Assembly: GCA_019055375.1 (NCBI GenBank)
Contig: JAHQIW010007315.1
Location: forward strand, 62,001 to 126,000
DNA length: 64,000 nucleotides
Direction: 5' to 3'
Source of the DNA: Parelaphostrongylus tenuis
Taxonomy: Eukaryota > Nematoda > Chromadorea > Rhabditida > Metastrongylidae
The stretch's first letter is position 1; each line of letters opens with the position of its first letter. Both the position numbers and the translations under genes were made by a program. This document shows, one piece after another, positions 20,752 through 31,866 of this stretch. The notes beneath the pieces were generated by a model. The model made no database searches. It had not been told where the DNA came from and worked only from the letters and a program-made list of their open reading frames with translations.

Positions 20752-23700
20752 TTATGTAGATGAGAATCAGCGGGATGCATATGAATACGCCGATTGCTCC
20801 AACTTTCGAGGCGATCTGATTATAATAAGAATAGATGTCCTTTGTGACGAACGTCTCACAGAACTGACCTGAAATAGATTAATTGCTAAGTGGTCATATT
20901 CACAAAGAGAAGGCTAATGTATGATGTGATTAGGGCGACTCAAATCATGTTTTGCTATCATTGTTACAATTTCAGAATTTTATCATTCCATGATACTCTC
21001 ACTTCTGACCTTTTTTATGAGCACCTGTTACGCTTCTTCCTTTTCATAGAAAATAATGGAAGCACAGAAAGAAAGAGAGAGAGAGATTTCAATGAAAATG
21101 GACTAGTTGTCTTGAGAAAAGAAACAGCACCAAAATCACAAACTTTTGCTTTAATCTCCTTTTATTCGACTTCATCGGATCTGGAAATTCTTTAAGAGAT
21201 CAGTTGCTCAAATGATGTACTGCTTATCAAGAGATTGTTTTCAGTAGTAAATCACTACTGTCAACGATGAAAGTGCACAATGCACGTCATTCCTTTTGGG
21301 ACAGGAAACTGAGTGAATCTATTAGGTCTTCTCATGAGTTGTCATTGGAGCAATAATCACTATTTATTGAAAAAAGGATAAAGCTCTCGGCGTTGATCAA
21401 TCCCTCAGGGATGCGCCATGCATTCGACTTCAATTTCTAACTTCGTTTGAGGTGACTGAATGCATATCTGGCCTTTACGATGACTCGCGGTGGCCTCCCG
21501 CTTAACCGAGTCAGTGCTGCTTATCCTCCCAGACAGGTCTAAGACCAGTCTGGCACCAATTTACCGACCCCGGAGGGATGGATGGCTTGGTGAGCCATGA
21601 GCGCGAGATCGAATCACTAACCTCGTGTGCGACGCAGGGCACCTCTAATCACTGCGCCACATGCGCTCATAATCACCATTTATTAATCAGAAGTAATCGG
21701 AATTGGCTAACAGTACAATTCAACGTATGCATCATCAACCTGAAAACATTTCTGCCATCTCCCAGGCAACAAATCTATACCGTGCTCATGGAACTCTTCA
21801 TTCTTGGATTCGAAGAAAGTTGTCAATCCTAGCCGAAAATGTTTGATGTGGAGCTTCTTCTATCTCAGGATCCAGCTAGCGGAAGAGATGATAGCAAACG
21901 GCAACAAGTCAGCACTGTACGGCGGATGATCCAGCAACTCTCAGTCCATTTCGGTCAACATGAGATTGTGGTGACGTCGATACGACAGAGCCCGCTTGCA
22001 CTGGTCCAGATGCTCACAGAAGCGCTTCGCGTTGATCGTCTGTTGTTAACAATGTGTTGTGTTGTTTTATGTTGTATTTTTTAGTGCTATCAACAGTCTT
22101 AATTAACAATTTTATTTGCTTCTGGTTAATATAGTGAGTTCAAAGATGTGCAATCACCGAGCAGTAATGCTGCATTTTAGCGACATTGCTAATATGGGAT
22201 CGCTACACGCGCTCGAATACGGAATTCGCTCGGAAGTTGCAAGAAAAGCGTCACTCTAACGCTTAGAAGTTTTAGCTTCTGGATACCACCTATTCCTTCC
22301 CGTATCTATGTTATGTCGAAATCAATGTTCACCTTCAAGCTATCTTCGTCTCAGAGTGAGGGATCATGTACAGCTGCATACATAAATAAGCACTCAGAAC
22401 ATGGCAGAAGAGATTGAAAGTGCTTAAAAGTTCCATGTGTTGCATGTATCATACCTATATACCATCATAGTACGATATACTTCACAACAACGCACGTTTT
22501 TCATAAATCTGCAAAACATACCTCTTCACCCGACCCCTTCTTATAGATCTCGCTTAAAAACAGTGACAACTTGATAATGATATAACATGTTTTGAGCTGT
22601 TTGTGAGTTCTGATAAGTGCTAAATAGGCGCCTGTTTCGTCCTCGAGGACTCGTCAGTGACAGTCTTTTTCGGTTATCAGATTTCACAAACTGCTCAACA
22701 TATGTTATAGCATTACCAATCTTCGAAACAATTTTATGGTTACTTACAAAAAGTCTTTTCGTATATACCTAAGAGAATTGATGAGCAAAAACAGGCCTCA
22801 GACGAGAATCGAACCGGCGCTTCATCCATACCGGGGACGTCGATTCGCACCTGAGGGCGTGTATTTGCTCACCGTCAGTTCTCATAGGTAAATATGAAAT
22901 AATCTGATAAGGATCTGACTTGTTTTGTGCCGATAGGTCTTGTGCTATATAGGCGCCTATTTCGTCCTGTTGAGACTCATCAGTACCAACCTTCCTCGGT
23001 TCCGTCGATCACTTGAGGCTAAATAATCCTCTAAAGTGATCGACGCTGAGTAAGAAATGATCAACCGTCAGTCGAGCTTGCGGCTTTTATAATGAATTAT
23101 ACGTCTTCTGTAATAAGTCACACTGTGAACGGTTCTGTAAAAGAGCGGTCGATAGCAGAGGTATGATCCATTACAAAAGCCGCAAGCTCGACTGCCGGTC
23201 ACCACAACAAGAGGTAGTACCATCATCCGACTGGGCTGATCATTTTTTGCTCACATCGATTCCTTTGAAGGATTATTTAGCCTCAAGGGATTGACGGAAC
23301 CGAGGGAGGGTGCTACTGATGAGTCCCATTAGGACGAAATAGGCGCCTATATAGCATTAGACCTATCGGCTCACAACAAGTCATATCCTTATCAGATTAT
23401 TTCGTTTTGCGCGGGTCTGTGAAAGAATGGTCGATGGCAGAGGGATATACGAAACATCATAACAATGCGAAAAATGCAGTTAAAAACTAGAAATCTTGAG
23501 AAAAAGCGTTTTCTTGGGATTGAGCTGAAGCTGACCTGAATACGGCTGTTCGCATGTACAACTGGTCAGATCGTAGTTCGGAGTTCCGTGACTATTGCAG
23601 TTTATTGCGTCACAGTCGGAACCAGTCCATCCTTCCGCGCACGATACACATCTGAATTTGCTTGAATATGACAAAATCAATATTCTTGATGGCTTGCAGT

Positions 23701-25454
23701 ACTCGTTACGCTTTTTTAAAATTATAAAGGACAAGAATAATGCTTCCGGTATTGATCAAACGTTGCGGGCATGCGCCATGCACTTAATTTCTTCAAACAT
23801 CTCTAGAAGTGATTAAATGCACATCTGGTGGCAAAGACTTTCAGTGGCCTAGCGATGTATCAAGTTGGCGTTGCTGTCCCCCGCAGACAAGCCTGATTCT
23901 AATTTCTCCAACCCAGAGAGGTGGAGGACCTCTTGAGTCCGGGCGAGGAATCGAATTAACGAGTAGATGTGGCACGACAACTCTAATCACTGGGCTGCAT
24001 AAGCAGTTTTAGTTGCTGATTTTACAGCCTGGAAACATATGCAAGACAGGCCTTCGACGAATAATACCACAATCAATACTATGGTATGAAATATTAGATT
24101 CTACAAAATATTACAGCTTTGCAGAGTCTGTTCTATTTCGACGTGGAATTACAATTTACTTTTGTGAATATTATAGAAATTAAACAGCTTCTTATTTCCT
24201 ACCATATGCTGTCCCAGTGAGTGATGATATTAGGCTCCTCTCGTGGTGTTACTAGATTTAGTTTGACAGTGAAGAAGCTTGTTTATCATTGAAGCATGGA
24301 CTGAATCAGTGTGCACAAATTCTCCCTTCGCTATAATGCTTCGGAATCACTTAACAGCTACAGTTCGTGGCGTAGATAGTAATTTGGCTGAACCTCAATA
24401 AGATGCTGCTCTATTTCACAATCTAAGGAAAGCAAAGTTTATTGTCGTAGTTGTATTCGAGGAGACATTTATTTTCTGACCGTTTAAATAATCGAGAGTG
24501 GAATGAGTTATGTTCTCGTTTCGAGTATCGAGCCACGGCATTTGATACTTAACGAAAACATGATCAGAACGTCTATGAAGAAATCCAGTGTCGCTACCCT
24601 TGTGTAGAACCGTTCAAGAAATCATCTTGGTAGTGCTAAACTTCTACGGTAAACTTGGATTGTTAGAATTTATTAGTCATTCCAAAATTGAGCTTGCTTT
24701 CATTGCCACAGTGGGAATACTGCCGAAGCTGCATCAGTAATGAACAGTTTGTTCGATGCTATTTCGAGTCTCCTCTACTTAATACTAAAGCGATGAGATG
24801 AAAGCTTGGACATGGCACTCATAACTGGTAATCGGTAATTAAGTGGAATAGGAGTATAGTGCATACGAGAATTCTTTTTGGATATTCATGATGTGGTGTA
24901 ATCATTTCCAACCCTCTGAAGACAATGAGCTTCCTGCTTTTGAGAATTTTAGCAGTCATTAAATAGCTTAAATATTGGCAATTTTGTTTTACATATTCAT
25001 ATTCAGAGAAAAAGGTGAGCGCGTGAAAAAGTTCTTTCATTTCAGGATTGATTGAAACCTAAGTCTAGTGAATTTTCTGTTGGAGTTATGGAGGCTGATT
25101 TGATTCCAGCCAAGTTTATCATTCCAGATTCTGAAAAGGTACATTACCCCAAAACGTCAGCCGTTGAATAATTGTATCTTGACAACCTCACAATCTACTT
25201 GCCAAGAAAAAGAGTAAATAAAGGCGATTTTACTGGAATTGTCTCCATAATCATGAATACTTGTGCACTCACGATCCATTTGGCTCCCTTTCAAAACCGT
25301 CACAGTTCATACGTCGATGACAAGACGCCCCGGTCCATCCATCATGACAATAACACAAGCCACCCTCAATATCACCATTTATGCACGGCTTGTTCTTCTT
25401 CAGAACGAGCTCCACAACGCCGATCATCATCAACATCAAAATATGCCGGAACAT
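20752..25454 (-). CDS. EGF-like single-pass membrane protein (3' end not found)
   Basis: Three minus-strand exons join in frame: 25454-25273, 23651-23536 and 20868-20752. The first starts with ATG directly after a TCTTTCCAG acceptor and encodes a hydrophobic signal-like N-terminus, then a Cys-rich EGF-type segment (LCYCHDGWTGASC). The second continues with CVSCAEGWTGSDC and the start of another EGF repeat, CTCEQPYSG. The third completes it (QFCETF) and adds a hydrophobic span, GAIGVFICIPLILIYI, likely a transmembrane helix. The split codons at both junctions rebuild Ser-Cys and Gly, which is why I trust them. At least one further exon must follow the GTAAGT donor at 20751; I could not find it. 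The introns hold two hammerhead elements, SINEs and, past exon 3, a mariner. The extracellular EGF repeats suggest a cell-surface or secreted adhesion or signalling role. Confidence 0.8.
21374..21669 (-). mobile_element. tRNA-derived SINE, family 1, well preserved
   Basis: Minus strand, full length from AAAGGATAAAGCTCTCGGCG to CTGCGCCACATGCGCTC. Lies in the second intron of the EGF-like gene, in the same orientation as that gene. Confidence 0.85.
22541..22700 (-). mobile_element. Hammerhead-bearing element 5 (left arm only)
   Basis: An outer end (TATAGATCTCGCTTAAAA, then GATATAACATGTTTTGAGC) leads into one minus-strand hammerhead. The right arm is absent; unrelated tRNA-like repeat sequence follows. 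Lies in the EGF-like gene intron. Confidence 0.65.
22617..22665 (-). ncRNA. Hammerhead ribozyme motif, core intact
   Basis: CUGACGA (22657-22651), a perfect palindromic stem II GUCC-UCGA-GGAC, GAAA (22638-22635), then stem III AGGCGCCU. Stem I pairs imperfectly (UGUCA/UAGCA). It points the same way as the EGF-like gene in whose intron it sits. Confidence 0.7.
22780..22890. repeat. tRNA-like repeat between inverted ends
   Basis: ACCTAAGAGAATTGATGAGC at the left is mirrored by GCTCACCGTCAGTTCTCATA at the right around a decayed tRNA-like head (GAGAATCGAACCGGCG, minus orientation). A related piece is at 40793-40850. Confidence 0.5.
22941..22990 (-). ncRNA. Hammerhead ribozyme motif, core intact, stem I weakened
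   Basis: CUGAUGA (22983-22977), stem II GUCU-CAACA-GGAC, GAAA (22963-22960), stem III AUAGGC/GCCUAU. The 5' side of stem I reads GGUA against UAGCAC, so only the inner pairs form. Sense to the surrounding EGF-like gene. Confidence 0.7.
23307..23360 (+). ncRNA. Hammerhead ribozyme, complete motif
   Basis: Stem I UGCUA (23311-23315) pairs with UAGCA (23352-23356). CUGAUGA is at 23316-23322, stem II GUCC/GGAC has loop CAUUA, GAAA is at 23336-23339, and stem III AUAGGC/GCCUAU is at 23339-23350. Predicted cleavage follows A23351. The best-formed motif of lineage alpha. Confidence 0.87.
23728..24009 (-). mobile_element. tRNA-derived SINE, family 1, strongly decayed
   Basis: The alignable landmarks, in order, are TATTGATCAAACG, CATGCGCCATGCACTTAAT, CAGTGGCCTAGCGATGTA and the head end ACTGGGCTGCAT. 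In the first intron of the EGF-like gene, overlapping no exon. Confidence 0.5.
24010..25272. other. Intron of the EGF-like gene, no further feature
   Basis: No repeat or exon recognised between the SINE remnant and the first coding exon. Confidence 0.4.
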
Positions 25455-25463
25455 CTGGAAAGA
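25455..25463 (-). promoter_or_regulatory. Probable trans-splice acceptor of the EGF-like gene
   Basis: On the minus strand TCTTTCCAG is immediately followed by the ATG at 25454. No upstream in-frame coding exon is needed. Confidence 0.5.
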
Positions 25464-25603
25464 TCTCACAGCAATGTTTAATTACGGACAATTAATAGAA
25501 TTCTTTCCTTTCTCACTTCGCCTTCAAGCATCAAACTGACTGACAAATCAACTAAGTCGAAAGACCGACTTTCTTGAAACCTCGGCATGTTAATAATATA
25601 AAC

Positions 25604-25890
25604 CTTCGAAAATGATAAGAAAAGCTTAGAAAACTAATCTTTATTTAGAGCTTCACGAGGTTGGTATCTTTTTCCCAATCGACCAACCTCGTGAAGCTCT
25701 AAATAAAGATATGAGTCCCTGGATTAGATGGTAAGGCTCTGAAGAAGGCGTATTCGCCGAAACGTAAGCCACAAGCAAACGCGAAACCCATCGACCGGAA
25801 AGAAGAACAATCGATTGGGAAAAAGGTACCAACCTCGTGAAGCTCTAAATAAAGATTAGTTTTCTAAGCTTTTCTTATCATTTTCGAAAA
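25604..25890. repeat. Palindrome built on a Penelope-like 3' end
   Basis: Arms of ~75 bp (AAAATGATAAGAAAAGCTTA left, its inverse right) enclose a second copy of CTCGTGAAGCTCTAAATAAA and the motif GAAGAAGGCG-TATT-CGCCGAAACG. The same hairpin motif followed by AATAAA recurs at 28490-28665, 50505-50795 and 60160, and lies downstream of a PLE endonuclease at 38010. Confidence 0.65.
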
Positions 25891-26909
25891 TCAACTAAGT
25901 GTTATTAAGAAATTTTATTGAAACAAATTATTATATCAGAGTATAAAAAGTTTGTTCGATACAGTAGAATGCCTAGGATGGGGAGTTATTCATAATCAAC
26001 AACCTCTCGCGAGGAAGCTGATTTTTTAATGACTGATGACTATTCATTGATTACTAGATTATTTCAGGAGGTCACGACTTTACTGCTTCATAGAAGAGAC
26101 TTTGTTCTATCGCATTATCAGTATTTACAATTTTATACAGTGCCCTTTGATAATTAAATGTGCCGAGTTGAGGTTTACAAAAAACTGAAGATGAATTTTG
26201 AGTATCTAGTCATTTAGTCCCATACGACCAATATATGGATCGTTTCTAAGATCCTCTTTTTCAGTCTTGTAAGTCGAGAAATAGAAAGGCGACCTTAAAA
26301 AACCAATCTGCCGTCTTTTTAACAAATGTTGATTTTTTAATTTTTCTTTTGCATGACCCACAATCACATTTTATGTACGGATTCCAGTAGTTCTCATATT
26401 GAATTCGTTTCCCTGCATTCATCATCTCAAAGGTCTTTGAACTTTTCGCGTGTTGTTTCGTCTGATGCTGGAGGGAGGGCGAACTTTTCCCTTATTCATG
26501 AACGTCACAGTATACTGGTAAAGTCAAATCTACTTGGATTATGTAATTATGGAATACTGGTCGAGTCAAATCTCAAAAGGCAGCCAAACTAAGGAACACC
26601 CAGGTGACTGTAAGAGTGTTGGTCAAGGAGTCAAAGTAGCATCTTGCTTCCCTGTCACTTCCTGATAACCTGCATCATTTACCACCAGGCCATCGCCTCT
26701 TTCTCCACTTCTTTTATTAAATATAAATTACTACTAATTCCATTGCAACGCTGCGACTGGTTGCAGCTGAAGGGGTTGAGAATTCCAGCGCAGAGCGACA
26801 GCTGCGAAAACAAACGAAACATTGGTGATCACCTTCTCATCATGTCAGCAAAGCTCGTTTTTCATTTGCTATCATGTCCCAGATATAACTATCTATGTAA
26901 AAAAGGAAA
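25891..26909. other. No gene recognised
   Basis: Open frames at 26353-26592 and 26644-26940 lack splice sites and domains; the second runs into a SINE. Confidence 0.35.
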
Positions 26910-27165
26910 AAAAAATCACTTTATTTCATCCGTTTTGTAGTTTTTTCTTTTCCTTCACTGTGCAGACGCCAATACTTCTAGCATACAATTCGCTTTTCGT
27001 CTTCTTCTTGAAGGTCGTAGAATACTGGTTGAGCTCGTCTCCTTGTAACCTCGAAGATAGCCTGGTCGCAGCATCCCATAGAGTGCTCGTTATTGACTGC
27101 CTGAGAATACTGGGGAGGGATCGCCCCGCGCCGCGACGAGCATCACAAGCCCTCGACAATGCCCC
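26910..27165 (-). mobile_element. tRNA-derived SINE, family 2
   Basis: Minus strand. The head is near CACCGCAGT at the right, then GATGCTCGTCGCGGCGCG on the minus strand; the body pairs with those at 13610 and 36262. ORFs across it on both strands are artefacts. Confidence 0.7.
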
Positions 27166-28489
27166 CCACCGCAGTATCAGGTTTAACAAAGGGTGATAAC
27201 ATGGAAAGGATTGAAAAAAACAAGGACTAAGTTCAGGAAAGATAAATATATGTGATGAGCTCAAAAAAAAAAATCAGAATTTTGCGATGACATGCAAGAC
27301 AACTTCTATCCTATAGGAGAAATTTCATAGAATCTGATAGACTTTCATGAAAATATTGAAATCACTACAGCCTGAGATATGTTGATTCAAGGTTGAAAGT
27401 TGCCACTATTCTCGCACTCCGACCGTCTTCTAGAGGTCATGTCGTCGCGTAAGCGGTAAAAGATGTTGGTATAGAATATGAGGAGAGTAGCAGCACACTG
27501 GTCAGCTACTCTCTTGCAATAAGCATTCAAAATTGTTTGTGAGAGTGTTTGAAGCTTCTCCGATGTTGATCCGTCAGTGGCTTACGTACGTTTTGGCGGT
27601 ATCGCCCGCTTCATCAGAGCCGCATAGCTCACATTGAACCCTAATTTATGTCTATGGTAGGAATGGGAAGACATTGTTTATGGATAGCATGCAATGTAAT
27701 GATACAATGCTTTTTTGCATTGTTTTTTCTCCATCACGTTAGAAGTTTATTCTTCCGTTTTCAATCTGAATATTACGAAGGGATTGAGGTGCTGGTGATT
27801 CTGGTGACTGACATTCGATTTAATTATTGAATTACAACAACATTCTTAACAGAAGAAAGTACTGAAATCATGAAAGCCTAAGTTGAAAAAAAAAACGAAT
27901 CAGACAATTAAAATGATCAAGAGACAGTTCGGCGGGCCGGATTGTTAGCCATCTTTATCATTGAACTCTGTCTAGACTTAGCAATTTGCACATAGCTCTT
28001 TACTATTACATGTATTTTACGTGAAACAAGAGTGCAAGTGAATATCTATAGGATACGTTTATATCATCAAATAGGGAAAACTCCTTCCGTGAATAGTGAC
28101 ACTCTTTCTCTTCCCGATGGACGGCAGCACGATGCACTGGTCACTGCGGACTGCTCGCCACCGAGCCGCCGCGTGCGCGACGATGTGGAAGCTCCGACGA
28201 TACTGCTAGGAACAGGCTGGAGCTTACATTTTAAACGTAATGTTGTGCGTCGTAGGTGGAGTTGGGTTCTCGGAAGTCAAAAGGTTAAGAAGAAAATAAG
28301 GAATTACAGAAGCATGCCGAGGGTAATAGACAGCCGGTTTTGGGAAATGTAACATTTTCATTTCCATGACCGACTATCGATTAATCTCGGCATTGATCAA
28401 ATAACTCCGTAATATTCTTATTCAGCAAATATGAGGTTACTAAGAATGATTTAGTCGTTACAGATGAACAGTACAATACAAGTAGTTGT
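27166..28489. other. Mostly unassigned; single PLE-type hairpin and a GC-rich open stretch
   Basis: At 27575-27625 the minus strand reads GATGAAGCGGGCG-ATA-CCGCCAAAACG, the Penelope-like 3' hairpin seen elsewhere. At 28080-28210 a GC-rich stretch is open on the + strand (ADCSPPSRRVRDDVEAPTIL) after a GTGAATAG acceptor. It could be an isolated exon, but I found no partner. Confidence 0.3.
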
Positions 28490-28665
28490 GATGAATGACG
28501 TTTCGGCGCTTTCGCCTTCTTCAAGGCCTGAAAGAGTCAAATTCATCTGCAATCTATTTCGCAGACCTAGTACTATATACTGAATAGATTGTTTATCAAC
28601 TATCCTTCAGGCTTTGAAGAAGGCGAAAGCGCCAAAACCTCAACCATCACAACTACCTGAACTGT
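28490..28665. repeat. Inverted pair of Penelope-like 3' hairpins
   Basis: The left arm, minus-oriented, contains ACGTTTCGGCGCTTTCGCCT and the right arm the inverse GAAGAAGGCGAAAGCGCC. Arms also share AATCTATTT / GAATAGATTG sequence in the centre. Confidence 0.65.
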
Positions 28666-28701
28666 AGTGTTTATGTGATCTTTTCTGGATTCCCGCCGCA
28701 T

Positions 28702-28731
28702 TTGGGCTTGGGCTTAGGCTTAGGCTTAGGC
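28702..28731 (+). repeat. Interstitial telomere-like tract (TTAGGC)
   Basis: Five hexamers: two TTGGGC, then three exact TTAGGC. TTAGGC is the nematode telomere repeat. It directly follows the Penelope-like palindrome. Confidence 0.8.
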
Positions 28732-28837
28732 CTAATTGATATTGATTTTGACCTATACGCTCAGATAGTAAGGATAAAGACATTTGACAACAGCATCATC
28801 TCATTTTCAAAGTAAAAATGATGTTCAAAAATGCAAT

Positions 28838-29525
28838 GGGATCCTAGAAAAGGATGTTGAAAAATGCGGCGCCACTTGAGGCCTTTGGTGAAAACGTATT
28901 TTTCGCTTTTGCAAAACGCTTTTGTAGTTTATCAATAGCTCAAATCAAGTGAATTTGAATGGCATGTTTATTTCTCAAATAGCTTATTTTTGGCGTCGTA
29001 CCAGTCAAAATAAGATTTCATTTCTCATTCGAAGATTTCTCACTGGATAAAAGTTTTGTTGTAATGATCTTTTGATCATTAGATAGAGAAAGTCTTTCCA
29101 ATTATAATGGCATATTTGGCTTTTGGAAGGAATTGAGTTTTGTAACGACCGAAAGAATATTGGGTTTCACATTCAGTGAGCACTTCTAGTCGGCTAGGGT
29201 GTGTGTACAGGTGTAATACTAAAGTGCAAACACATTTTCTTAATCAGAAAGATTTGCTCCGTCTAGTGGTCAAAATTTTATACAAAAACTTTTACCAGGC
29301 GAGAAATGTTCATATGTGAAACAAAATCTCATTTTGACTGGGTACGGCGTTAAAAACAAGCAATATGAGAAATAAAATATATCCTCAAATTCACTTGATT
29401 TAAGCTATCAGATAATCATACATTCGTCAGACGACGGCAAAAAATACGCTTTTACCAAAGGTCTCAATTGGAGATGCCATAATAGAACAGTACCAAAAAT
29501 GCGGCAGAATTTTAGAAAAGATCCT
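28838..29525. repeat. Fold-back element, family C
   Basis: The outer ends GGATCCTAGAAAAGGAT and AGAAAAGATCCTG, the middle TTGAGGCCTTTGGTGAAAAC versus GTTTTTACCAAAGGTCTC-like sequence, and the inner AATCAAGTGAATTTGA versus TCAAATTCACTTGATT all pair. Arms are about 230 bp with a spacer of about 210 bp. No transposase. Confidence 0.7.
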
Positions 29526-30764
29526 GTTCGTCTGTACTGAACAAATCATCTTTTGATAACCTCGTATATGTTGAATAAGAATATATTGTGTGAAAATTTT
29601 ACTTAACATTATATCTATGATATTTGTAATATAAGAACGATCAGATACCACTAGCTTGAAAATCAACCAGAAGACTATTTTTATCGCTCCCGTTTTTCCT
29701 TATAATCACCGAAAATGTCATGTCAAGGAAATTGATTGCGATAATGGAAAACATGTTCTCTTCATAGTTTCAAATTAAGAGAACATAGAGCGGACTTGGG
29801 TTGCAGTGAAAACACGCTGATGATTTATTAATGTCTTTGCAGAAATCACAATTTAGTCTAGATGACAATGACAAACTCCACGAGACTGCAAGCGTCTTCT
29901 GAAAAGAACACCCACGATGGACGGACGTATCTGTGATTAACGGCAACTTTCTTCATCTATAAACAGCAAAGAGTTTGGTTTCACGTAATAGGCCTGGCGT
30001 ATATCACCATGTTCGAAGTAGACCACCATTATGGACGACATGACCGAGAGGGAAACGAATGGAAACTATGCTAGGGCTCTCACTACCATTACAGACGGGT
30101 CCTTCAGTACTCCAGCTAGATAATATGGTGATTATCTGGGAGAACTGTAATGTTAACTAACAACGTCATTACACCTCGCAGAAAGGAGACGGAAATGCTC
30201 GACCGCCTATCGAAACAAATTAAAAAACTACAGGCAGTGATTCCTGTTTAACTGAACGAATTTGATCGGAAGAAAATGCCAATATTTAGCAATTTTTATC
30301 ATCAAACCTCTTTTTGATTTCTTTGCAAAAGCTGAGTAATCAAGATAAAGTAAAACCGCAGACTACTTATGGAAAATGCAAGTAAAGCGAACGGTATAGA
30401 AGTACAGCGACGTCTGAAATAGTGGAAACGTCGAAATTACTTGAGGAAGTGATCGAAAAAAGTGAAGAGGTAACGAAAATGTCAAAGGGCATGAACTTGA
30501 AACGGCAAGTAATGTAATATGGCGAATCAATGAACAGATTAGGAAACACTGATGATGAACGATTACGAACCAACAAGTAAATTTGTCACAGTAAAGTGGA
30601 GCGCCACTAGAATGATACAATTTCCTATCAGCACTCTACCAGTAAACGTAAAGACGATAATGGCGATGACAACGATGGCGAATGATTGGCCTTCAGGGCG
30701 CTAAATGACTTACAACGGAGAAGCCGGTTTGTGTTCGCATTCACTATTTTTCATTATTACATGA
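29526..30764. other. No gene recognised; weak repeat near 29990-30140
   Basis: The stretch containing ACCACCATTATGGACGACAT resembles 39420-39480 (ACCACCGCCATGGACGACAA), suggesting an old dispersed repeat. No exon with support. Confidence 0.35.
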
Positions 30765-30993
30765 CCCAGCTTCGTTTGAGCTGATTGAAAGCATATCTGG
30801 CTTTCACAATTATTGTGGTGGCCTAGCAATGTAACAAGTTAGCGCAATGTTACCTTCATCCCAGACATGTCTGCTAGCATTTTTGCCGATTCCGGAGGGA
30901 TGAAAGGCTATGGTAAACCATAAAGCGAGATCGAACCATTCTCCTTGTGCGCGATGCAGAGCACCTCCAACCTTTACGCTACATACGCTCTTA
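30765..30993 (-). mobile_element. tRNA-derived SINE, family 1, 3' truncated
   Basis: The head and body are recognisable in minus orientation (GATCGAACCATTCTCCTTGT, CCGGAGGGATG), missing the GTTGATCAATCC tail. Confidence 0.7.
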
Positions 30994-31189
30994 CATGAAC
31001 CTACATCATATGCATCACACTATGTGAATCCCTGCATTGCTTGGATTCGATTCCTTTCCAGAACAAGTCATCCACGAGGATCTTCTCATTTTCTGCACCT
31101 CGTTTCAGCTGCTGTTTGAAGAGTGTAGTTGCCAAGAATAGCGTTAAATGCTGGTCGATTCTCCACGAATCTTCAGATAACCGCGCTGA

Positions 31190-31353
31190 AGAGCCTCACA
31201 CTGATTAAAGCGAGTCAGCTTACCCCAGAAAAGTTTGACATGAATTTGCCAATCTCATATGGATGGATGTCTTGATAGGCCGTGCAGGGTCGAACTAGCT
31301 ATTAGGTAGCAAGGGCCGTATATGTAACGAACAGCATCACTACCACTATGCCA
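31190..31353 (-). mobile_element. SINE family 1 relic
   Basis: Very decayed: GCGAGTCAGCTTACC, CCAATCTCATATGGATGGAT and GGGTCGAACTAGCTAT line up in order with other copies. Only just recognisable. Confidence 0.4.
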
Positions 31354-31763
31354 TTTACTTCCTGTAACCATAATGTTGATTGAAATTATATCAATAACAA
31401 ATTCGTCCGATAACTTGTTGAGACTTTAGCACTACTCATAAGGACCAGACTACAAGGGAAAATGTAGATGCTCAAAGATGTATTATTTGTGAACTTCTGC
31501 AATTAAAGATGTTTATACTTGTCACCTGTAGATGTCAAACCTATGACTATGATCGAAAAACAGAGCTGCTTATTGGAATCTTTTCAGATAATAAACTTTC
31601 TGATGTCCTCGAAATATTCTTATACAGTGTGTTTAACAGCACTTTTTAATAAACATGCAACATTTCACTCCAATAAAATCAATCGTGTATCGAATAAAAA
31701 CCTTTCATCGAAATATAAAATTGAGTAGATTATAGGCAGAAGACCATAATCACATATGAAGCG

Positions 31764-31769
31764 TTTATT
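31764..31769 (-). terminator. Polyadenylation signal for the small membrane protein gene
   Basis: AATAAA on the minus strand, about 100 nt after the stop codon at 31867. Confidence 0.4.
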
Positions 31770-31866
31770 GTGCACATAGTAGAAATCAAACTCTACAAAT
31801 TACAAAAGAGATCATAGTCACTTCCCCGAGTAGACAAGTCTGCGAACTTTTTACGAACAGAAAGTG

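Larger units (their letters stand above)
22896..23403. mobile_element. Hammerhead-bearing fold-back element 6 (lineage alpha, complete)
   Basis: The ends GAAATAATCTGATAAGGAT and ATCCTTATCAGATTATTTC are inverted. Almost the entire 508 bp pairs with itself, including GTCGAGCTTGCGGCTTTT in the centre. Each arm has a core-intact hammerhead. It lies in the second intron of the EGF-like gene. Confidence 0.88.
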
